Counted from the first letter of the stretch, positions 1 through 12,703 are shown. The stretch: 64,000 bases of DNA from Carettochelys insculpta (GCF_033958435.1 NC_134160.1:11767001-11831000); one strand, 5' to 3'. Numbers and translations are program-made. The notes: a model not told the origin generated them from the letters alone.

Positions 1-540
1 AGCAGAGTGAAAGACTGCATATCTCATACTGCCACCGAATGAATCAGCCAGTCACCCTGATCCAGGCTGGAAGACAAAGCCCCCGAGCACTATGGGCAGG
101 AATGCACCAAATCAGTGCCAAGACCTGGTTTATTCAGGGTTTTTTTTTCCCAGTTAAATTCTCTGCACAGAATGTAACAAACAAAATGGAACGATTAGGA
201 GGGGTGGAGGGTTAGTGGGACCCAGCCCAATGCACGGAAGTTTTCAGATGGACGTGGAGGAAAACTCGCAGGAATCTTTACCATTACGGAGATCACCAGG
301 TCAGCTAGTTCTGCAGCTGGAGGCAAGGATGCACTGGGATTTTATGAACAGTTAGCTCCCCTGGGAATTTAGCCAATGATGGCAGGGGGAAGCCCCTGTA
401 TTTCCAGCAGTGCCCTGAGGGCAAAACATTTCCCAGAGAGAAGCTTATTAGAGAAGGGTGGTCTGACAGTGAAAGCACTGGTTTGGAACTTTGGAAATCT
501 GGAATCAAACCCCAGCTGTGCGCCGTGCCCAACATTTCTC

Positions 541-939
541 GGCTACGTCTACACTACAGTGATCCTCCCAAAGAAGTTCTTCCGGAAGATCGCTTCTGAA
601 AGCGCGTGTCCACACACCAAAAAGTGGATCCAAAAATTGTTCCACTCTTTCGATAGATAGCATCCACACAGCCCCCCACTCTTCAGAAGAGTGGGCCGGG
701 GACTGAAAAATCCAGCACCACGAGGACGGCTCTTTCAAGAAAAGGGGCACCTATGCACATTTTTTTCTGAAAGAATCTTTTGGAAAAAGGCCCTTTTCCT
801 CAGCTGGGTGAGGAAAAGGGCCACCAGAAAAAGTGCTGCGTTCTTCTGACTTAATATTGAAATTTTGCATGTAAACTCTGAGATTTTTCAAAAGAACCCC
901 GGCTTTTTTGAAAAAAACTTGCTAGCATAGACATAGTCC
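541..939. mobile_element. MITE-like inverted-terminal element
   Basis: GGCTACGTCTACACTA at the left and, inverted, GGACTATGTCTATGCTA at the right. AT-rich interior with hairpins; no coding. Confidence 0.6.
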
Positions 940-1469
940 CCATGTGTCTGTGCGCCCCAGTTTTACTATGAATACAACGGGGGTAATGCTAGTTTTTTCC
1001 CACCCTGTATCTTGCCAATATAGGTACTTAACTCAGTGGCACGAACTGCCTCTCACTGTGTTTGTGGAGCATCTAGCGATAAGGCCCTAATCTTAGGTGG
1101 AATTATTTGTAGCGCAAATAATATATCCAGACAGGGACCATCTTTATGGTACACTCACAAAGAGCCACACATGTCATTGGTGCTTCTCCCGGAGAGAGCA
1201 AAGCAAGATCTGGGGCCAGTGACAAAGCTGGCCGGCTAGAGATGGGCAGAGTGCTTCTACAGGCACTGCAGCCTGCTACTCCCCTAGCAATATCACTCGG
1301 CTACAGGCACACTCCAGCAGTGTTCAAGGCCCTAAATTTGACTCACTTCAACCATTTCACTGGTGCCCGATGTCGCTAATCCTAGTGGTTAACACCCTGA
1401 ACCTTAACAATCTTCCCCAATCAAACTATGGAAGACTCCCTCCCGCAGTGCAGCAATTAGCAGCCCTTC

Positions 1470-1560
1470 TCCCAGCTGGGGAAACCGAGGCACAAACCCA
1501 TTTCACTGATGTGCTCAAAGTCACACGATGAAGGATTGGGGGAGTACGGGAAAGAAGCAC
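1470..1560 (+). repeat. MIR-like SINE fragment
   Basis: GGGGAAACCGAGGCAC followed by CTCAAAGTCACACGA is the MIR 3' pattern. Confidence 0.55.
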
Positions 1561-3706
1561 ATTAGTACCATCTCCCCTCCCCCCTGCACAACAGCTCCTC
1601 TCAGCCTGTTCTGCTTCGCCATAGATTATCCTTAGAGCTGGCTGACCATTAAATTCTAATTATTTCAGGGATCGTAACAATTTAACCCAAGTTTCCGGCA
1701 GGCGATTGTCTGCACATTTCACCTTGACTTTTATATGGTCTTTATGCTAGAATTCAACTGTCAAAATATTTTGATTTCACAGAAAGTTGAAGTGTTTTGA
1801 CCTTTGCCAAATAAAACATTTACAATATTCTGAACTGCTGCGTTTGGGCCATTCCTGGCCTGGACGATTCTGTGAGATCTGCTTTTGGCCTCCTATGGGA
1901 TATAATTCTGAAATCTTAGACTTTCCAGGGAAGGGGAATTCCATTTTCCAACCACTCCTAATTACACATTCAAGGCTGTTTTGAGGAGAGGTCTCCAGGT
2001 GCGCTGGAGCCATCAACATCTCTAGTCCATTGACACCCTCTGGCTTTTCTGCTCTCTGCTGAGTTTTGAGCCCTCTCTTCTCTTTACAGTGTCCCTTGTG
2101 CTAGAGAACGCTCAGACAAGGTCACGGGAAGATCCCCTTTCCAGGACAAGTCTCAGGCTGGGACTTCTAGGTTAAGACTCTGCTGTGATTTTCTGCTATC
2201 GTCTTTGGTCCCAGAGCTCAGTGCAAAAGATTCCATCCCACCCAATCTGTGTGGATGTAACCACACACAGGCAGACTAGAACCTGGGAGCTCTAGAGCTT
2301 AGTGCTAAAAGCCACCCGGCTCTCAGCTAAGGCTGCAGAGGAAACTCATTCTTTCTCTGTATAAATAGTCTAGGCACCACTACATGGGCCAGTCGACCAC
2401 AACCAGTGGGTGTGTGGGTTACACAGGCAGCCAGCTTCCCCAGCACAGTAGCTTGAACAATCTCCCCTGAGCCAAAGCTTTACAACATGAAACCTGAAGA
2501 CACCAAGGCAGAAGAAGGTAGAAGACAACTTCTACATCTGGATTCTGACCATGTTCTCCTATGCAAGCATTCCTCCTCCAACCCTACCGCAGCAGGCTGG
2601 GAGCTCAAGAGACCTCGGAAGTTCAGGCCTGGTGGGTGCTTGAATGAGAGACCAAGGCAAAGCCAGATCCTGCAAAAAAACACATAGGCCTTTCAATGAA
2701 TCAGCTCAGGGCAGACTCCTGATGGTGCACCACTGCAAGGACAAAGATGCTGCTCTGCTGAAGAGTTTTACATCTTTGGATGGGCCATTGAACCTTGCAA
2801 CACTCTGAGTTGGGTAAATTCCAGCTAAGCAATCACACTTGGCTTCCCTGAAGTGTCAAGAGGACAAAAATAACCCTTCACTTCCTGTCTTAAGGAGTTT
2901 GCCTACTTCTGCAAGCTGTCAAGAAAGTTGTCACCAGCGGCGGCTGCATATCTGTAGCAAGCAAGGTAGAGGCTGAATCTCTCTAAACCAGAACTCACTC
3001 ATCCAGCAACATCCATAGTACAACATGACTTTAGTTAGCCGGATATCCACTTATCATGGGTGTGGCCAAGTTTCCTATAGTCCTAAAAAGTTTGTTTCCA
3101 GCCACCAGTCCTGGCTCTCGGTGTTCTGTGCTGTTATTTAACTGTAATTCACCCCAAAATGTCTCTTAAGACAAGAGTGAGCCAACTTGTTGCATCAGGC
3201 TCCACTTTTTATCCTTGCAATTAGCAGCCCCCCATCCGCCACCCCCCTGTCTGTCTAACGGAATCCAAACCGTTGGAGATTTCAGTTATGTTCATATGAT
3301 AAAAATCCCTTTTGGCACAAGTAAGTAATAAGGATGTAGAATGTAAAAACTATCAGTTGGTATCTCTACAGGACCACACCAATACAAAAACAGTGCGAGA
3401 TTTCAACTTTTGAATGAGATGGATGAGCCTGAGACGCAGCAGCCAATCACACTGCACCTCTGCTTGCAAAATTTCATGCCACCCTGAGGGGCCCCACCCC
3501 GCCATGTTGCTCAGCCCTGTTCTAAGAGCCTGGTAAGCAGTGGAAGTGTTGGTAATGCTGCTAGACAATATTAACCTCTCATGGTCCGGCAGCTTCTCTC
3601 ATTCAGCACCGGTCAGGTCTCGAGAGTGCTGGATTAGAGAGGTTGGCCCTATCATTTCGTGAGCTCACGGTGTACTTCAGTGAGTTAGCCAACAGGCATT
3701 TGGCCT

Positions 3707-3893
3707 AGGGGAGGGATGGCTGAGCAGTTTGAGTGCTGGCCTGCTAAACCCAGGGTTGTGAGCTCAACCCTTGAAGAGGACATTTAGGGATGGGGGTAAA
3801 TAAATGGCAGGGATCGTGCTTGGCCCTGCCCAGAGGGCAGGGGACTGGACTAGATGACCTCCTGAGGTCCCATCTAGGAGATGTAGATCTCCA

Positions 3894-3900
<7 letters not shown>
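3707..3900 (+). mobile_element. Turtle tRNA-derived SINE
   Basis: A tRNA-like head (GAGTGCTGGCCTGCTAAACC then GGTTGTGAGCTCAACCCTTG) leads into a body with GGGGACTGGACTAGATGACC and CTCCTGAGGTCCC. This is the SINE type known from hidden-necked turtles. It ends in a TA run. Confidence 0.85.

Positions 3901-3927
<27 letters not shown>
3899..3927. repeat. (TA)n microsatellite
   Basis: An uninterrupted AT dinucleotide run of about 28 bases follows the SINE tail. Confidence 0.95.
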
Positions 3928-3928
<1 letters not shown>

Positions 3929-4329
3929 CCCCAGAGGGTGCAGCTAGGTGAGGGTGTTTTGCAAACAGCTGCTGTAGGCCAGCTTTCATCCAGAGGATTC
4001 CCCCCTCCACCACTCTCCAGAACACACACCTTGCCCACAGGGTCTCTCCCCACAAACTACCCATTCAATAGCTCCACTCCCCAGGGCAGGCAACAACCTT
4101 AGTCCGTCAGGCTGTCAGTGGAGCAGTTAGAGTCAAAGCAGCACCTGATTCTGCCCATGTACTCACCAACGTCCACACCAACCTCACAAACAGCTCCATG
4201 CAAGCAGAGCCCTGCCCAGCTGACATCAGCAGGAGTCTCGGGGTGGGGTGAAGGCAGCAAGACGGGGGCCTACAACCCTGCAAACAGCTCGGCAGGCAAG
4301 TGCCATGCAGTAGGTCCCATAACACAAGA

Positions 4330-4690
4330 ACACAACGAAATGAACTGGTAACAGATTTAAAACTAACAAAGGGAAGTTTTTCTTCACGCAGCGCACGGTT
4401 GGCCTGTGGAACTCCTCGCCAAAGGATGTTCTGAAGATCAAGACTTTAACAGGGGTCCAAAAAAGAGCTAAATAAACTCATGGAGGTCAGATCTATCAAT
4501 ACTTATGAGCTAAGATGGGCAGGAACGGTGTCCCTCGCCTCTGCTTGACTACTGGAGAGGGAACATTCAATAATCTCCTGTTCTGTTCACCCCACGGGGC
4601 ACCTGGCATTGGCCACTGTTGGAAGACAGGACACTGGACTAGATGGACTTTTGATCTGACCCAGCGTGCTGTTCTTATGTGTCCCACTGA
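4330..4690 (+). mobile_element. CR1 LINE 3' tail
   Basis: Contains CTGTGGAACTCCTCGCCAAA, GACACTGGACTAGATGGAC and TCTGACCCAGCGTGCTGTTC, the CR1 3' end of the same subfamily as 34439-34800. Confidence 0.85.
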
Positions 4691-6066
4691 ACTTGGAATC
4701 AAGACCCGTCTTCCTCCGCTTATGGAGCCAGGAGCATTTTGTCTAACTGGAATCCCAGTCCTTTCCCCTCCTTTTTCTGTAGCTCTGCACCCCTAGGACA
4801 AGGGATGTATCACAAGCTCAGGGCAGGGGATGGGGTGGGGAGACTGAGCTTGTGGGATTTCCTTGTTAAAATATTGGCAGCATATCACTGCCCTGAGGCA
4901 GCCTCTCTCCATCTGAGGGAGGGAGAAGAGAGATGAAGCAGATTTCCTGAGCTAGAATTTATTGTGCTGTTGACGAGCTTTCCCCAGGCTCCTGGCTGAT
5001 GTGCTAGTCACAGTACAGGGGCATCGCCCCTTACATAAAGTCTCAGAATAGGCTGGGGGAGGGGAGGAGATGGACGCCTGAGAAATGGACATAGGACACG
5101 GAGCTATTGATCACTGTTCTCAATGCTAGATCCTGTGTCCAGCCACACGTGTGCTAGAACAGAGGTTGGGATTCTTACACGGAGACACAGGGTATCAGGC
5201 ACCAGGGGCATCTGTGCAACTGTTACTCTGCATTGATGGCCGCTCCCATTCGCCACTAGCACAGATCAGCCACTGTTGAGTTTTTCAGTGAGCGATTTGA
5301 AGTGTTTTTACTAGTTAGTGGAGTTGGGGGGTTGCCTGTAAAACGGGGGAGGGACCAGCGCTGGCATCCTGGACAGATTTCAGATCTGCTTCGTTTTATG
5401 CTGAGACTCTGAATTTCCCTCTCAAGGATTCCAACTGGGGAAAAAGGGAATAAAAAAAAAAGGATTCTTCCCTTCCCTTGCCCTCAGGATTGTTATGTAA
5501 CAGTGCTGCCACACTCCACTGGCAAAGGAATGAGCTGTGTATTTCATACGTTTTTTTAAAATGCATAAAGCACACGACTGACTCAGCCCCCAGCACACTG
5601 ATTTGTAGCACCTAGAAACCCTGGTCCAAGACCAAAACCCCAATCTGATAGGTGCTGTATGGACACCAACCAAACAGACGGTCCCCAGTCCAGGGAGCAT
5701 ACTGTCCATAAATTAATTTACATGACTTCCCACCCTGCTTAAGACTGGTAAGGCGCTCGGGGGAGCTGCAGGGTGACAGGCACCATACACTGTAAGTATT
5801 GCTCATGAAAGTAACAGAAATTAGGAGAGCGTAGTCAAGATGAAGGAAAATGGACATTCAATGTTTCCCTGCCAGACCACACCTCACGGTATCATTCATT
5901 TAGGCCTCTATGGCATTACTTATATCATCACAACACGGCAGAGAAATCCAAGCCCTGTTGAAATCAGCGACAGTCTTTCCAGCGACTCTGATGGGAGTTG
6001 GCTCAGTCAAAGGAAGAGCCGGGGGATCCTGCAGAAGCCAGACTGAGCCAGGCAGCGCCCATGCAG

Positions 6067-6330
6067 GGCACGTCTACACTACAAATGGGAGTGTATTTCC
6101 TGGCTCTGGTAGACAGACTCGCGCTAGGTCTGCTCAAACTCGTGTGCTAAAAATAGCTGCATCACCAGCAGAGACGCTAGCTTGGGCTGCTCTAGCTGCC
6201 TGAATACAAACTCACTTGGGATGCCACCCATCCGATCCACCCCGCAGGCCTGAACACACCCCCGCCCGCTATACTGTACTGCTATTTTTCCAGCACACCA
6301 GCTCCAGCTAGCATGCCTGTCTGCCTGGGT
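6067..6330. mobile_element. MITE-like fragment
   Basis: Starts CACGTCTACACTACAAATGG like the other local elements; contains TGTGCTAAAAATAGCTGC. The other terminus is not clear. A similar piece occurs at 57108-57235. Confidence 0.4.
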
Positions 6331-7404
6331 TTGGAGGCTTATTCCCAGCTGCAGCACAGACCTGCTCCAAACCTTCACCCAGGCAGCATCTTTCTCTCAC
6401 CTTTCCAGTGACCCTCCCTAGCCAGGGATGGTTATGGAGCTAACACACTACACAACTGATGCCAGAGACACCAGTGGTCAGCATGAATGGAACAGTTCTC
6501 ACTGCAATAAGGTCATCATAGTAGATTCAGAGATGCAAAAGATGTGGCTTTATACAGAGGTGGGGAGGAGGACAGCCAGCTTAGGAGAAGGAGGGAAAGG
6601 GTCCAGCACATACAACAGGAGGAAACCCTGCACGGATCCAGCTGCAGGATCTAACCCCCTGTTCCTCAATTCCATTCCTTCTGCCCAGAGGCTCAGCAGA
6701 ATAGACAGAAGCAGCTGGAAACTGCCCTTGTTATACACCACACTGTTCACAGGGATGGTGCAAAATCCTGCAGCTTCCTGCAGTTGGACTGTGGCATTTG
6801 AAACTGTTGCCCTAGCAGAATACTTCCTGGTTCTTAACAGCCCGAAAGAGACAATATCAACTCAGATTTGGGGCCAGCCTTGTGACTTCGTACAAACAAG
6901 CTCTTACGAAAGCCAAGCAGGGTCTGCAACATTTCTGCAATTTTTATTTCTTAAAATTCCCAGAGAAGCAATACTTTCAAAACAAGCAAACCTCTTCCGG
7001 CAGACACCACAGCCCAGCCTTACGGCCCTGGGAACCCAAAACTGAAAAGGACTGTAAACAGAAGTGACTTCCCTGATTTTTCACTTAGACTGTATAAAAT
7101 AGCTCCATTTCAAATCCACAGGATTACTGGCAAGTTTAAAGTTAAGAATATGCCTAAACGTTTTGCAGGATCGGGGCCTTGGGTTAGCTCTACAGAGAAG
7201 GCAGTGTCTTTCTACACTTTTTTAGACGGTGCCCACGAAAAGAGCAGGTATTTGGGGATTCTATGTACAGCTAGGACACAGGATTATTCATTTCCCAAAG
7301 TGGAAAATGGAAGTATGAGGAAAAAAAACAGCATAAACAGTGAAAACCAAAACAGTTTTAAATGATTTACCAAAACAGACTTTAAATGATTTACTTTTCA
7401 GTCA

Positions 7405-7558
7405 TGAAGTCCTGTGGCACCTTATAGAGTAACAAATATTTTGGAACATAACCTCACGCTCCAAAATATCTGTTAGTCTGTAAGGTGCCACAGGACTTCT
7501 TGTTTTTTTGTTTTTTTTTTAAAAAGATACAGACTAACTCGGCTATTCCTCTGATACT
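7405..7558. mobile_element. Penelope-like tails, head-to-head
   Basis: GAAGTCCTGTGGCACCTTAT at the left is mirrored by TAAGGTGCCACAGGACTTCT at 7481-7500. It ends in GATACAGACTAACTCGGCTA and CTCTGATAC. Confidence 0.8.
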
Positions 7559-7683
7559 TTTCAATAATGGAGGATGCCCTTAGCAGATACCACAGGGAAA
7601 TGCATGTAAGTGTTGCACTACAGGAGGATTTCTTTTTTTAAATCAATACCATCTTTCAAAACCTGCTGAGTTCCCGCTTATAT

Positions 7684-7926
7684 AAAGAAGTCCTGTGGCA
7701 CCTTACAGACTAACAGATATTTTGCAGCGTAAGCTTTTGTGGGCAAAGACCCGCTTCATCAGATGCATGAGTGGGACAACCCCCTCCCCCACAACTCATG
7801 CATCTGATGAAGCGGGTCTTTGCCCATGAAAGTTTATGCTCCAAAATATCTGTTAGCCTATGAAGTACCACAGGACTTCTTGTAGTTCTTGAAGCTCCAG
7901 ATTAACACAGCTCCCTCTCTAACACT
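7684..7926. mobile_element. Penelope-like tails forming a long inverted repeat
   Basis: Two arms of about 105 bp face each other: GAAGTCCTGTGGCACCTTAC...CTTCATCAGATGCATGAG and CTCATGCATCTGATGAAG...ACCACAGGACTTCTTG, with a short C-rich spacer near 7775-7795. Confidence 0.85.
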
Positions 7927-8297
7927 TGTATAAAGGGTTCCAGTGTCCAGACTGAGGAACTGGAGCACAGAGCATGGAGAAGACCAGATACAAAAGAGGG
8001 CTCAGGTAGTTCAGCTGGCCAGGTTGTGAAACCCTTCAGCTAAGAAGCTCTTAACAGGCTCTTCCGCCTTTGCAGGCGGCGAAGCGCCTTTTCTTTCGGA
8101 GAAATCACTGCTGGTGTTAGGAAAGCTGGCCAAAAAGGTCACTGGCCGGGGAGGGCACAAGGAGCAGAGCTGAGCTGCCTCCTGCAGGACCACCACCTAC
8201 CACCAAACAAAGGGAGCCACCCTGACAGCCCCAAGGTAGAAGCCCTTTATTCTAGAAACCCAGATCCCCCGGCCCAGCGCCCCCCTCCGCTGCTCAC

Positions 8298-8423
8298 CTC
8301 TTCCAGCGCCGCCACCGCCCCCCGGCACTTCTGCATTTTGGAGGAGAAGGTAGAAGCCGCCGGGGAGTTCAGATCTTCCGAGGTCACAGCCAGGAACTCC
8401 GAGACGCTGATCTGCTCAGGCAT
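8298..8423 (-). CDS. ASAP3: ASAP3 coding exon 1 (N-terminal 42 residues)
   Basis: This is the first coding exon of ASAP3, an Arf GTPase-activating protein with BAR, PH, ArfGAP and ankyrin domains that acts at membranes and focal adhesions. The exon encodes 42 residues that begin MPEQISVSEFLAVTSEDL. This agrees closely with the N-terminus I know for vertebrate ASAP3 (MPEQFSVAEFLAVTAEDL). The ATG at 8423-8421 has A at -3. The exon ends after two Glu codons at 8298, in phase 0, followed by a consensus donor GTGAGC. An open frame continues upstream of the ATG, but only the part from this Met matches the family. The BAR domain and everything after it lie beyond the left edge of the window. ASAP1 and ASAP2 start differently, so paralogue confusion is unlikely. 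Confidence 0.88.
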
Positions 8424-8800
8424 GTTGAGGGATGGGGCCCTGAGATCGGGGGGAGCTGGAAACGCAGCCAATGGACAAGGGAGCGGCGCTGAAGGGTAGG
8501 GATGGGGGGGCTGGCGGAGAGAGAGACAGTCCTGCTCCGCTTTGGTCAGTTTCACATGCCAGCTGTTGCCCTTTCAGCTCAATGGACCGGAGACGGCCAG
8601 TAGCTCTCTTGTAAGTTTCTCTCTCCTGTTACTTCCCTCCCTGCCTCCCTCCCGCTGTTTGCAATCACGTGGGGATATTGTTACCCAGCCAATGCGTATA
8701 TTCCTGCAAGCTCGGATTTTTGGCCAAGAGCCTGTTAAAGGCAAAGCGCATCCAATTTCCCCCACCCCACCCGCCTCCAATGCAAAGTGAAGCTGCTGGT
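8424..8800 (-). promoter_or_regulatory. ASAP3 5' UTR and promoter region
   Basis: This GC-rich block lies immediately upstream of the ASAP3 ATG on the minus strand. It contains CCAAT pentamers on the plus strand at 8468-8472 and 8689-8693 and a CACGTG E-box at 8666-8671. Purine-rich runs and no obvious TATA box suggest a dispersed start. The transcription start itself cannot be fixed from sequence alone. The region is inferred from position, composition and these short motifs. Confidence 0.5.
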
Positions 8801-9242
8801 GACAGGAGGTGTCTGGAGTGGTGGTAGCTGTTGTCTTTCCCTTTCCTGGTGTCTGGGTTGGCATGCGCTCCCCACCTGTGAAAAAGAGGCTGCTTGTCTC
8901 CCTAAGAGTCTGTTAATGATCAGTCATTAGTATCCTTATGAGCCTCAGGATCCCCACTTATCACCTGCCCTTCCTGTAGGAAGAAGACAGACTGTTTTCA
9001 AATGTCCCTCTTCCGCCCTGCACAAAGGTGTTTTAAGCTTTGGAGGGTAACTGATGTTTAGCAGATACTGTTGGGTGAGGGGCCAGGAGGGTACAGCCAC
9101 AACCCAGGATTAGATGAAAGAAGCCAAACTCTAGAGAGAAAACCCCTTGGACCCCTCCTCTCAAAGCCTGAGCATATTACAACTTTTCTGAGTGTGGGAT
9201 AAGAAACAGCCCCAGTAAGAGCCTCTGGAATCTCCACGACAT

Positions 9243-9335
9243 TGCCTCTGACAAAGCAGATCTTCGCCCACGAAAGCTTATGCTCCAAAATATCGTTAGT
9301 CTATAAAGTACCACAGGACTTCTCGTTGTTTTAGC
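9243..9335 (+). mobile_element. Penelope-like tail fragment
   Basis: Contains CCCACGAAAGCTTATGCTCC and GTACCACAGGACTTCTCG, one arm only. Confidence 0.78.
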
Positions 9336-9357
9336 CCGGGGAGACACTGATGAATTT

Positions 9358-9475
9358 AGGCTAGGTCTACACTAGGGAACAAAGTGAATTTCCAATACGC
9401 AATTCTAGCTATGCCGTTAGTGTAGCTAGACTTGACGTATCAGTATCGACTTTCTGCCTTAGTGTAGACCATGGC
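9358..9475. mobile_element. Short inverted-terminal element
   Basis: AGGTCTACACTAGG at the left and TTAGTGTAGACC at the right form an inverted pair around about 100 bp. Confidence 0.55.
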
Positions 9476-9702
9476 TGTTAAGGCTTGCACTGACGTTCCT
9501 TACTCCATGAAATAGTATGGAGTATCAGGGGCAATGGCTGAGCCCAGAGAAATCGATTTTACCGCATCTTCACACACAGCAAAATTGAACTCCAGAGTAT
9601 CAAACGCAGTGCAGCGATCTCATGATAAGTACAGCCATACTCTTAGGTGACTTAGGTCAATTTTATAATGAATGGACTCTCTCCTGTGCTTTGCCTCACC
9701 TT

Positions 9703-10413
9703 AGCTGTGTCTACACGTGCACGCTACTTCGAAGTAGGAGCACTAACTTCAAAATAGCGCCCGTCGCGGCTACACGCGTCGGGCGCTATTTCGAAGTTAA
9801 CTTCGACGTTAGGCGGCGAGACGTCGAAGCCGCTAACCCCGCGAGGGGATGGGAATAGCTCCCTACTTCGAAGTTGAACGTTGAAGTAGGGCACATGTAG
9901 ACGATCCGCGTCCCGCAACATCGAAATAGCGGGGTCCTCCATGGAAGCCATCAGCTGAGGGGTTGAGAGACGCTCTCTCTCCAGCCCTTGCGGGGCTCTA
10001 TGGTCACCGTGTGCAGCAGCCCTTAGCCCAGGGCTTCTGGCTGCTGCTGCGGCAGCTGGGGATCCATGCTGCAGGCACAGGGTCTGCAACCAGTTGTCGG
10101 CTCTGTGGATCTTGTGTTGTTTAGTGCAAGTGTGTCTGGGAGGGGCCCTTTAAGGGGGCGGCTTGCTGTTGAGTCCGCCCTGTGACCCTGTCTGCAGCTG
10201 TGCCTGGCACCCTTATTTTGATGTGTGCTACTTTGGCGTGTAGACGTACCCTCACAGCGCCTATTTCGATGTGGTGCCGCGCAACGTCGAAGTTGAACAT
10301 CGACGTTGCCAGCCCTGGAGGACGTGTAGACATTATTCATCGAAATAGCCTATTTCGATGTTGCTACATCGAAATAAGCTATTTCGATGTTGGCTTCACG
10401 TGTAGACGTAGCC
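9703..10413 (-). mobile_element. Harbinger-type inverted-repeat element, copy 1
   Basis: A 711-bp element bounded by AGCTGTGTCTACACGTG at the left and, inverted, GGCTACGTCTACACGTG at the right. A CTT repeat lies on each side (9700-9702 and 10414-10416), a 3-bp target duplication. It is full of TTCGAA and TTTCGATG short palindromes and still CpG-rich. It matches 33769-34435 in reverse orientation. Three-base duplications and the terminal type suggest PIF/Harbinger; no transposase is inside. Confidence 0.8.
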
Positions 10414-10754
10414 CTTATGTTGCATATGATGGGGCTAAGGGCTTAGTCACTGATAGGAAAGATCGATGCCAGGTCTTGGAGTAATTTGTGGCTCTTTAAC
10501 ATCACAATATTAGGCTTCTCTGAGGCTCTTCCCACATTTTATTTTTGATTTGTATTAAGGGAGTGCCAAGGGGGCCAGCTGCAATCAGGGTCCCATCATG
10601 TAAGAGGCTGTCTAGACACTGAAGCCTACAAAGCCTTATTTGGCACATTTTATGGGACACTGAACAGTCCCATAGAGATCAAGAGTAGCATAACAGAACT
10701 GCAGAGCTACGTACTGCCACGTACCTCATTGGGAACTGGAACTAGATCATCAGG

Positions 10755-11045
10755 CAGCACCACAAGAATGGCCACATTGGGTCAGAGCAAAGGTCCATCT
10801 AGCCCAGTGTCCTGTCTTCTGACAGTGGCCAATGCCAGGTGCCCCAGAGGAAGTGAACAGAACAGGGAATCATTGAGCAATCTGATCTCTCTCCTGTTGT
10901 CCATTTCCAGCCTCTGACAAACAGAGGCCAGGGACACCATTCCTACCCCTCCTGGCTCAGAGCCATAGATGGACCTAACTTCCATGAATGTCTCTAGTCT
11001 TTTTTGAACCCTCTCGTGACATTCTCTGGCAGTAGCAAACATCGT
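10755..11045 (-). mobile_element. CR1 LINE 3' tail
   Basis: On the plus strand it reads TTGGGTCAGAGCAAAGGTCC and CAGTGGCCAATGCCAGGTGC, the reverse complement of the CR1 tail at 4330-4690. Confidence 0.82.
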
Positions 11046-11604
11046 ACAGCACAGAACCAGGATAAATGTGAACTACTGAAAAAAATATTGAAAAGTTTAA
11101 AAACAAAAGATCTGCCAAGGCAATGGAAGTGTTTGTGCGCTTGTTTCATTTAAATTAAGGTGGGTAAACTCAGCAGTTTTCTTTTCCACAGTAAAATTTC
11201 AAAGCTCTGTGAATGGTGAGTTCTAAGCTTTTGAAAGAACCACCACAATGCTTGGTTCAGAGTTGCAACGAGCCTCCTGTCTTAAGCTGTGTTCCCTGCA
11301 AACTGAGTGCTTAGGCACCTGCCAGGGAGAAAACCCAGTGCTGCCCAAGTGATGAGCTAAGCATGTGTTTATATTGGTGCTGCACATCTGCAGGGGCATT
11401 GGTGCACCAAATAAATTTATTCCACACTTGGATGGAAAAAAATTAGAGGGAACCTTGGTCCCAAGTGTTTGTAATTCGGAGGTTATGCTGTACTTGCTGT
11501 GAGAAAAAGTGATCGATGTGCATAAGCCAATGCACGCATGGGGGGACTGATGAGAGAGTCCCTGCCCCAAATAGCTTCATAGAGAAGGCAGGGGGTGTAA
11601 GAAA

Positions 11605-11730
11605 AAAGGGCTAAAACCCCATTTCATAGCTAGGGAAGTGAGACACCAAATCAAGAGACTTCCCCAAGTCACACAGAAAGTCTGCAGAAGAACTTAGGAA
11701 TTGACCTTAGAGCCCCTGAGCTGCAGGCCC
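11605..11730 (+). repeat. MIR-like SINE fragment
   Basis: CCCCATTTCATAGCTAGGGA followed by CTTCCCCAAGTCACACAG. Confidence 0.6.
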
Positions 11731-12079
11731 GAGCCTGCTCCTTCCTCTCTTTGGGCTATGACTTTATGCTCAGCTCTGTACTCAGCTGCTCTCTGCCCCT
11801 GGGAGTTCAGTGTCTAATTAAATGCAGATGGCAGAGATCAGGTTTATAGGACCTACGCTGAGGGCCCAAAGCGAAAGCAGCTTTTTATGACCAGGTTGTG
11901 TGTTTTAAGGCTGCTTGACTTTGAACAGATCCTCAGGAGGCGCGAGAGCCACGGCAGGATTGGGCTGATGAAAGCAGAGGTTGTTTGGGATACAAAAGGA
12001 GAAAGGGACCACCAGAGGGCAGCACAAGATAGGTGGGGACAGGTGCAACGACTCTTCATTTAAAGTGCTCAGCTACCTG

Positions 12080-12195
12080 GAGAAACTGACCAGAGAAGCC
12101 CCCTCCCCGTGGATGCTCTTACTCTGGAATAGCTCTAGCACTTTAAATTCACACTCTAGCTTCTTCCAGAATAACTTCCTTGTGTAGCTAAGCCC
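12080..12195. mobile_element. MITE half, related to 35225-35315
   Basis: AGCTCTAGCACTTTAAATTC and CTCTAGCTTCTTCCAGAATA recur with few differences at 35225-35315. Confidence 0.45.
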
Positions 12196-12214
12196 TTATA
12201 AAGACACATCAGTA

Positions 12215-12330
12215 TCATTATCCTGACAGAACAGGGAGGGAAACTGAGGCACAGGGCACCTCCCCTCTGCAGATGACACAGTGAGTGGCAGAACCAGCAC
12301 TAGATCCCAAATTTGGTAAGCGCCATTTCC
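12215..12330 (+). repeat. MIR-like SINE fragment
   Basis: GGGAAACTGAGGCACAGGGC followed by GTGGCAGAACCAGCACTAGA. Confidence 0.65.
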
Positions 12331-12569
12331 GTGCCCTGGCCATTCTGCAGTATTACAGCATCACTAAAGTCAGCTGTGTTCTGATTAAGAAACTGATTAG
12401 TTTAGAAAGGATTTCAGCACAGTTGGGAACCCAGGGCTGGAAGGCCCAGATCCAAAGCTGATTAGGTTCCTAACTTCCACTGAGCCTAAATCCCTTAGAC
12501 TGAAATGAACAGGATCCCCCTATATATATAGAAATTATATCTGGCCAGAGATCATTACAACCCATTTTT

Positions 12570-12703
12570 TGATGCATCTGATGAAGCAGGTCTTTGCCCA
12601 CGAAAGCTCATGCTCCAAAATATCTGTCAGTCTATAAGGTACAACAGGACTGGTTATTGTTTTTGAAGACACAGACTAACTCGGCCACCCCTCTGCTACA
12701 AGC
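12570..12703 (+). mobile_element. Penelope-like tail fragment
   Basis: GATGCATCTGATGAAGCAGG, CCCACGAAAGCTCATGCTCC and CACAGACTAACTCGGCCACC in order. Confidence 0.82.

Larger units (their letters stand above)
1..8297 (-). other. ASAP3: ASAP3 intron 1 (partial)
   Basis: This stretch lies 3' of the splice donor of ASAP3 exon 1 on the minus strand, so it is read as the first part of ASAP3 intron 1. No open frame in it resembles the next ASAP3 exons (the BAR-domain start). What it holds is repeat debris: a MITE-like element (541-939), a MIR-like piece (about 1470-1560), a turtle SINE with a TA run (3707-3927), a CR1 tail (4330-4690), a MITE-like piece (about 6067) and inverted Penelope tails (7405-7926). 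The rest (1-540, 1560-3700, 4700-6060, 6330-7400, 7930-8290) shows nothing I can name. Confidence 0.7.

Noticed and set aside
6428..7045. 205-codon plus-strand frame in ASAP3 intron 1
   Set aside because: No recognisable domain, no promoter or splice context, and composition like the flanking intron.
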